64,000 nt of DNA from Pilimelia columellifera (lineage in GTDB: Bacteria; Actinomycetota; Actinomycetes; Mycobacteriales; Micromonosporaceae). This document shows positions 61,056 to 64,000 of this stretch, in pieces. The stretch spans positions 200,688 to 264,687 of the forward strand of contig NZ_BAAARY010000003.1 of assembly GCF_039532605.1 (NCBI RefSeq), in the 5' to 3' direction. The notes under the pieces were generated by a model that had not been told where the DNA came from, made no database searches, and worked only from the letters and a program-made list of their open reading frames with translations. Made by a program: the position numbers and the translations under genes. How positions within the stretch are numbered: the stretch's first letter is position 1; each line of letters starts with the position of its first letter.

Positions 61056-62360
61056 TCAGCCGGTGTTAAGGACGAACCCGCTCTCCGTCAACCAATTGTC
61101 CAGTGGGGCGTACCAGCCGTAGCTGGCGCAGTTGCGCGACTGCTCGCCCAGGCAGTACGTCGGGAACCCCTTTTTGTCGCTCCCGGAGATGATGCCGTTG
61201 GCGTAGAGGGTTTCGTCGTTGGAGGTGGAGATGGGGCCACCGCTGTCGCCGGGACCCCAGACCGGGCCGCCGTTGATGGTCTGCACGTCGACCAGACCGT
61301 ACGCGCAGAATTTATCGGGATAACAGTGCGTCGTGCCGGTCGCGACGATCTTGATGTCGCAGATCGTGCCGGAGTAGGCCCCGGAGCTGCAAGTCAGCAT
61401 GCCGAGGTGATTGCCGGACAGACCGCTCACCGGCCGTAGGGACTGCCTGTTGTGGTCACCCCAGAACATGGAGGGTTGAAAGAAGGCAGGGCCGCTGAGC
61501 ATGGTGGGTCGAATGACCGCGATGTCGCGGTTGGTGTACCGATCGCTGACCTTTCCGTATTGCTGGCCATTCCAGCTGTACGCGTCTTCGTTGAGATCAA
61601 TGCAGTGCGCGGCCGTGGCCATAGCCGAATTCACTTTCTCCCCAAGGGTAAAGCCCTCTGAACAACCACCACGGTTATTGGGTTTCCAGCGCGCCCCACC
61701 GTAGGCCGGATCGCTCTTGCGATCGAGGATCGAGCGGCGGAGTGAGTCGACTGTGTCCGGGCCGGCGACGGAGATCTCCGGGTTCTCGGACACCACGGTG
61801 ACGGAAACCCCGCCTGCCGCCGTCGAGATCTGGGCCTGGATGGCGGCTCCAGCGACCATGACCTCGTCGCCCTTCACCCCGACGCGCAACCCAGAGCCAT
61901 CGCCGAGCGGTCCCGCCGACACGACCTCGGTACCGTCGATCGTCAGCCGGTTGGTGATGACCTCGTCGCGAGCCTTCAACAGCCGCTGATAGGAGTACTT
62001 CGCCGAGGGCACCACGGCGACTGTGACATCCGAGTCGTTCTTCGTGGCCTGAGTCACCGAGTCGGGGACCAAGCCGTGCCAGTACAGGGTGATGTGACTG
62101 TTGGCGGGATCAGTGATCAGACCGGCGTAACCGGAGTCGCCGGGCAGCCGGCGATAGGCCTCGGTGATGACATCAGCGACGCCCACGACCTTCGCCTGCT
62201 TGGCCCAGTACTGGGGGCCGGGGTTGTTGGAGCCTACGACGGAGGGCCCGTCGGTCGCTGGCAGACGAGATCGGAGGGGGTTCGCATCGGCGGTGAACGG
62301 TGCGGATAAGACCCCGCCCACGGCGACGGCGGCCGCCGCGATTACCACGAATGTACGCAT
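61056..62360 (-). CDS. Secreted trypsin-like (S1) serine protease
   Basis: A 434-residue exported protease precursor. Signal peptide (VVIAAAAVAVGGVLSAPFTADA), a prosegment of about 190 residues of streptogrisin type, then the catalytic domain with His252 (TAAHC), Asp279 (NRDIAVI) and Ser373 (GPGDSGGPI). Six to eight cysteines suggest disulphides. Base composition is visibly less GC-rich than in the neighbours, hinting at transfer. Confidence 0.88.
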   Translation of the reverse strand: MRTFVVIAAAAVAVGGVLSAPFTADANPLRSRLPATDGPSVVGSNNPGPQYWAKQAKVVGVADVITEAYRRLPGDSGYAGLITDPANSHITLYWHGLVPDSVTQATKNDSDVTVAVVPSAKYSYQRLLKARDEVITNRLTIDGTEVVSAGPLGDGSGLRVGVKGDEVMVAGAAIQAQISTAAGGVSVTVVSENPEISVAGPDTVDSLRRSILDRKSDPAYGGARWKPNNRGGCSEGFTLGEKVNSAMATAAHCIDLNEDAYSWNGQQYGKVSDRYTNRDIAVIRPTMLSGPAFFQPSMFWGDHNRQSLRPVSGLSGNHLGMLTCSSGAYSGTICDIKIVATGTTHCYPDKFCAYGLVDVQTINGGPVWGPGDSGGPISTSNDETLYANGIISGSDKKGFPTYCLGEQSRNCASYGWYAPLDNWLTESGFVLNTG

Positions 62361-63013
62361 GATCCTTACCCTTTTCTGTTAGCTGACTGGCGTACATAGG
62401 ACGATGACGTCGGCCGCCTCTCGTAACAACCGGCAGGACCGTCCCAGGGACGGCTGGGATGTACCAGGGACAGCCGGGATGTCAGCGTGCGATTCCTCGC
62501 ACTCGCCGGTCTTGTGCTGTCCTCGTTCGCACTCGGCCGCGAATGTGCACTTGGTACTGCAACGGCATTGGGGCCTGTCACGTTGAGTGTGGGGAGCCGT
62601 TCGTTGTGGTGTGACCTACGTTGATGTGGTGTCGTGGCAGGACGAACTGGATCATCTGTTGGCCCGGGTGGGTGGGCGTTTTGGCAGGTCGGAGCCGCGT
62701 CCGAAAATTGACCCCCTCCTAAACCTTGGAGGGTGCTGAAGGTGGAGGCGGCGGCCGGTAGGACATTGGCTACCCCAGCTGTAGGTTCTCGCCTCAGATG
62801 TCGTGTCCAGGCTGCTGAGCTGGTCTTCGTCACGGTTTCTCAGTGAAATATCGGCCGGGTTTCTCACGATCTTGGCGCTTTCCTCGGCCGTGGATTCGTT
62901 CGCAGCCATCCGCCCGACCCAGCCAGCGCCGTGGTGTGAACTCCGGAGAGCTTGAGGAAGGTCGGGCGGGCGTGGTCACGGACGGAGGCGCCGGGGTGCG
63001 GGAGACCTGCCAG
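62361..63013. other. Gene-poor stretch with insertion-sequence remnant
   Basis: About 650 bases with no intact gene. The promoter of the leftward protease should be near 62370-62420. The only coding trace is the IS701-like fragment at 62611. Tandem CAGGGACGGCTGGGATGTAC-like repeats occur near 62447-62480 (GGGACAGCCGGGATGT). Confidence 0.5.
62611..62739 (+). pseudogene. N-terminal remnant of an IS701-type transposase
   Basis: A short frame starting GTG and reading WQDELDHLLARVGGRFGRSEPRPK, very like the start of IS701-family transposases, which continue with RRRARAYVRGLLAPL; here the similarity breaks off after about 32 codons (near 62706), and a stop follows at 62737-62739. The rest of the element and its ends are not recognised. 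Confidence 0.5.
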
Positions 63014-63694
63014 GTGAGTTTGTCCGCGGAACGGCGCCTGGTCGTCGGCCGGGTCGCGCGATGTGCGCCCACGCTTGACGGGGATGGATGCGTTCGGGTG
63101 GCTGTCGACGGCGTCGACGGATACGGATCCGGCAAGAGCGTGTTCGCCGACGAGCTCGCGTCGGCGGTGACGGCTCTTGGTCGCCCTGTAGTGCGGGTGT
63201 CGCTGGACGACTTCCTTAACGTCCGTGCGGTCCGTCATCGCCAGGGGCGTGATTCGCCGCAGGGATTTTGGGAGGACTCGTATAACTATCCGCGCTTCGA
63301 GCGCGACGTGCTGGTCGCGTTCGGGCCTGGCGGTTCACGGCGCTACCGGCCAGCAGCGTATGACCTGAGGACGGACGCGGTGCTGGATCCGGAGGCGCGC
63401 ACCGCGGACCCCGCAACGGTGCTGGTCGTCGACGGGTTGTTCCTGCACCGCGACGAACTCGTCACGGCCTGGGATTTGTCGGTGTTCCTGGACGTGCCGT
63501 TCAGCGTGACCGCGCAGCGGATGGCGGACCGTAACGGCTCCAACCTGGATCCCGAGCACCCGAGCATGCGCCGCTATGTCGAGGGCCAACGCATCTACTT
63601 CAGGGCGTGTTCACCGCAGCGGCGCGCTGACATCGTGGTTGATAACCAGGATTTCGATGTCCCTCGGATCGTGCGGGATAACCTGCTCAGGTAG
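63014..63694 (+). CDS. Uridine kinase-like P-loop protein with altered P-loop
   Basis: A 226-residue P-loop NTPase resembling uridine kinase/phosphoribulokinase proteins: VRVAVDGVDGYGSGKSVFADELA (P-loop about 32-42), VRVSLDDFLNVR with the base-binding Asp pair, and VLVVDGLFLHRDEL, FLDVPFSVTAQRMADRNGSNLDPEH. Relatives have DGVDGSGKT; here two extra residues are inserted (DGVDGYGSGKS). GTG at 63014 chosen because family sequence starts shortly after; upstream frame to 62843 looks non-coding. Confidence 0.72.
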   Translation: MSLSAERRLVVGRVARCAPTLDGDGCVRVAVDGVDGYGSGKSVFADELASAVTALGRPVVRVSLDDFLNVRAVRHRQGRDSPQGFWEDSYNYPRFERDVLVAFGPGGSRRYRPAAYDLRTDAVLDPEARTADPATVLVVDGLFLHRDELVTAWDLSVFLDVPFSVTAQRMADRNGSNLDPEHPSMRRYVEGQRIYFRACSPQRRADIVVDNQDFDVPRIVRDNLLR

Positions 63695-64000
63695 CCCTGG
63701 CCCGCGCCAGCTCCAGCCGACTCTCGTACGCCACAAGCCGGCCAGTCGTGGCCGCCGCAGAGCGCCGCAAGCATGACCGAGATGCTGCTACCTTGCGAAC
63801 AAGACCGCGGTACGCCACGCCGTACAAAATTCTCATGGACATGTCGCCGAAGATGTCACTGGCGACATGTCCATGAGAAAGTGACATCTCAATTGGAACC
63901 TACAATGAGGTGATCTCAGCAAGGGCGTGATCGTCGGCGGGGACGACACGGGCACCTCGTCCATAACGGACGGTGTTGGAGAGGGCGCGGGGCCCTCGGT
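63695..64000. other. Gene-free right end
   Basis: About 300 bases without a recognisable gene apart from the inverted-repeat structure. A rightward frame near 63928 runs off the window edge (VIVGGDDTGTSS...) but is too short to judge. Confidence 0.4.
63830..63888. repeat. Interleaved inverted repeats (A-B-A'-B')
   Basis: TTCTCATGGACATGTCGCC (63830-63848) is perfectly inverted at 63861-63879 (19 base pairs). Nested with it, GATGTCACT (63852-63860) is inverted as AGTGACATC (63880-63888). The two pairs interlock rather than nest, so an RNA could form one stem, the other, or a pseudoknot. Resembles an element end or a regulatory switch; no gene assigned. Confidence 0.85.

Noticed and set aside
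62366..62833. Leftward frame of 155 codons
   Set aside because: Ser/Thr/Pro/Arg-rich, no homology recognised, and it runs over the IS701-like remnant.
63687..63887. Leftward frame of 66 codons at the right end
   Set aside because: It crosses the interleaved inverted repeats and has no recognisable features.

Overview
The window is very GC-rich DNA carrying a nearly complete flagellar and chemotaxis locus of Gram-positive type, with no L- or P-ring genes (flgA, flgH, flgI). Together with FliA-type promoters of the form CTCA-N15/16-GCCGA(A/T) and an exact direct repeat GCAACCG-N4-GCAACCG upstream of flgB, which matches the TcrA box as I remember it from Actinoplanes missouriensis, this points to a zoospore-forming member of the Micromonosporaceae (Actinoplanes or a close relative). 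That assignment is inferred from gene content and motifs; I could run no database search.

Layout. 0.2-1.3 kb: a DUF1622 membrane protein and a proline-rich membrane-anchored protein. 1.7-9.5 kb (+): chemotaxis genes (lone receiver, cheA, cheW, unknown gene, cheB, cheR, cheX, cheY, second cheX-like). 9.5-10.4 kb (-): purC. 10.4-14.3 kb (-): flhA, an flhF-like gene and a small membrane protein. 14.7-15.6 kb: a PPOX-type protein and a DUF2784 protein. 15.8-23.5 kb (-): flbD-motA-motB-fliL-fliM-fliN-fliO-fliP-fliQ-fliR-flhB. 23.7-29.6 kb: non-flagellar genes lying between flgE and flbD, namely an alpha/beta-hydrolase-ABC ATPase fusion with its permease and three small secreted proteins, two of which share a Cys-pair repeat. 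30.2-40.3 kb (-): flgB-flgC-fliE-fliF-fliG-fliH-fliI-fliJ-(NlpC/P60-SLT)-fliK-flgD-flgE. 40.5-45.3 kb (-): a membrane protein, a FliT-like gene, fliS, fliD, fliC and sigma factor fliA. 45.5-49.0 kb (+): flgN-flgK-flgL-fliW-csrA. 49.0-51.2 kb (-): a large glycosyltransferase/TPR protein, a candidate for flagellin glycosylation. 51.4-60.7 kb: general genes (M4 protease, MEDS/HATPase regulator, amino acid permease, HD hydrolase, YnfA, secreted protein, SulP transporter with MerR regulator, PLP enzyme). 60.7-64 kb: a patchy region with a recombinase remnant, a secreted trypsin-like protease, an IS701-like remnant, a nucleoside-kinase-like gene and an interleaved inverted-repeat structure.

How it works together. 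The structural operons start with TcrA-like boxes (exact at flgB; one mismatch at flhA and between fliA and flgN). Late genes (fliC, fliD, flgN-csrA) carry FliA-type promoters. The fliC leader forms a short hairpin presenting ACACGGAAG in its loop and has a second GGA in the Shine-Dalgarno sequence, the classic two-site arrangement for CsrA; csrA and its antagonist fliW end the flgN operon, so flagellin synthesis is probably under a FliW-CsrA feedback loop. Absent from the window are flgF/flgG, flgM, flhG, cheC/cheD and any chemoreceptor gene; these may lie elsewhere.
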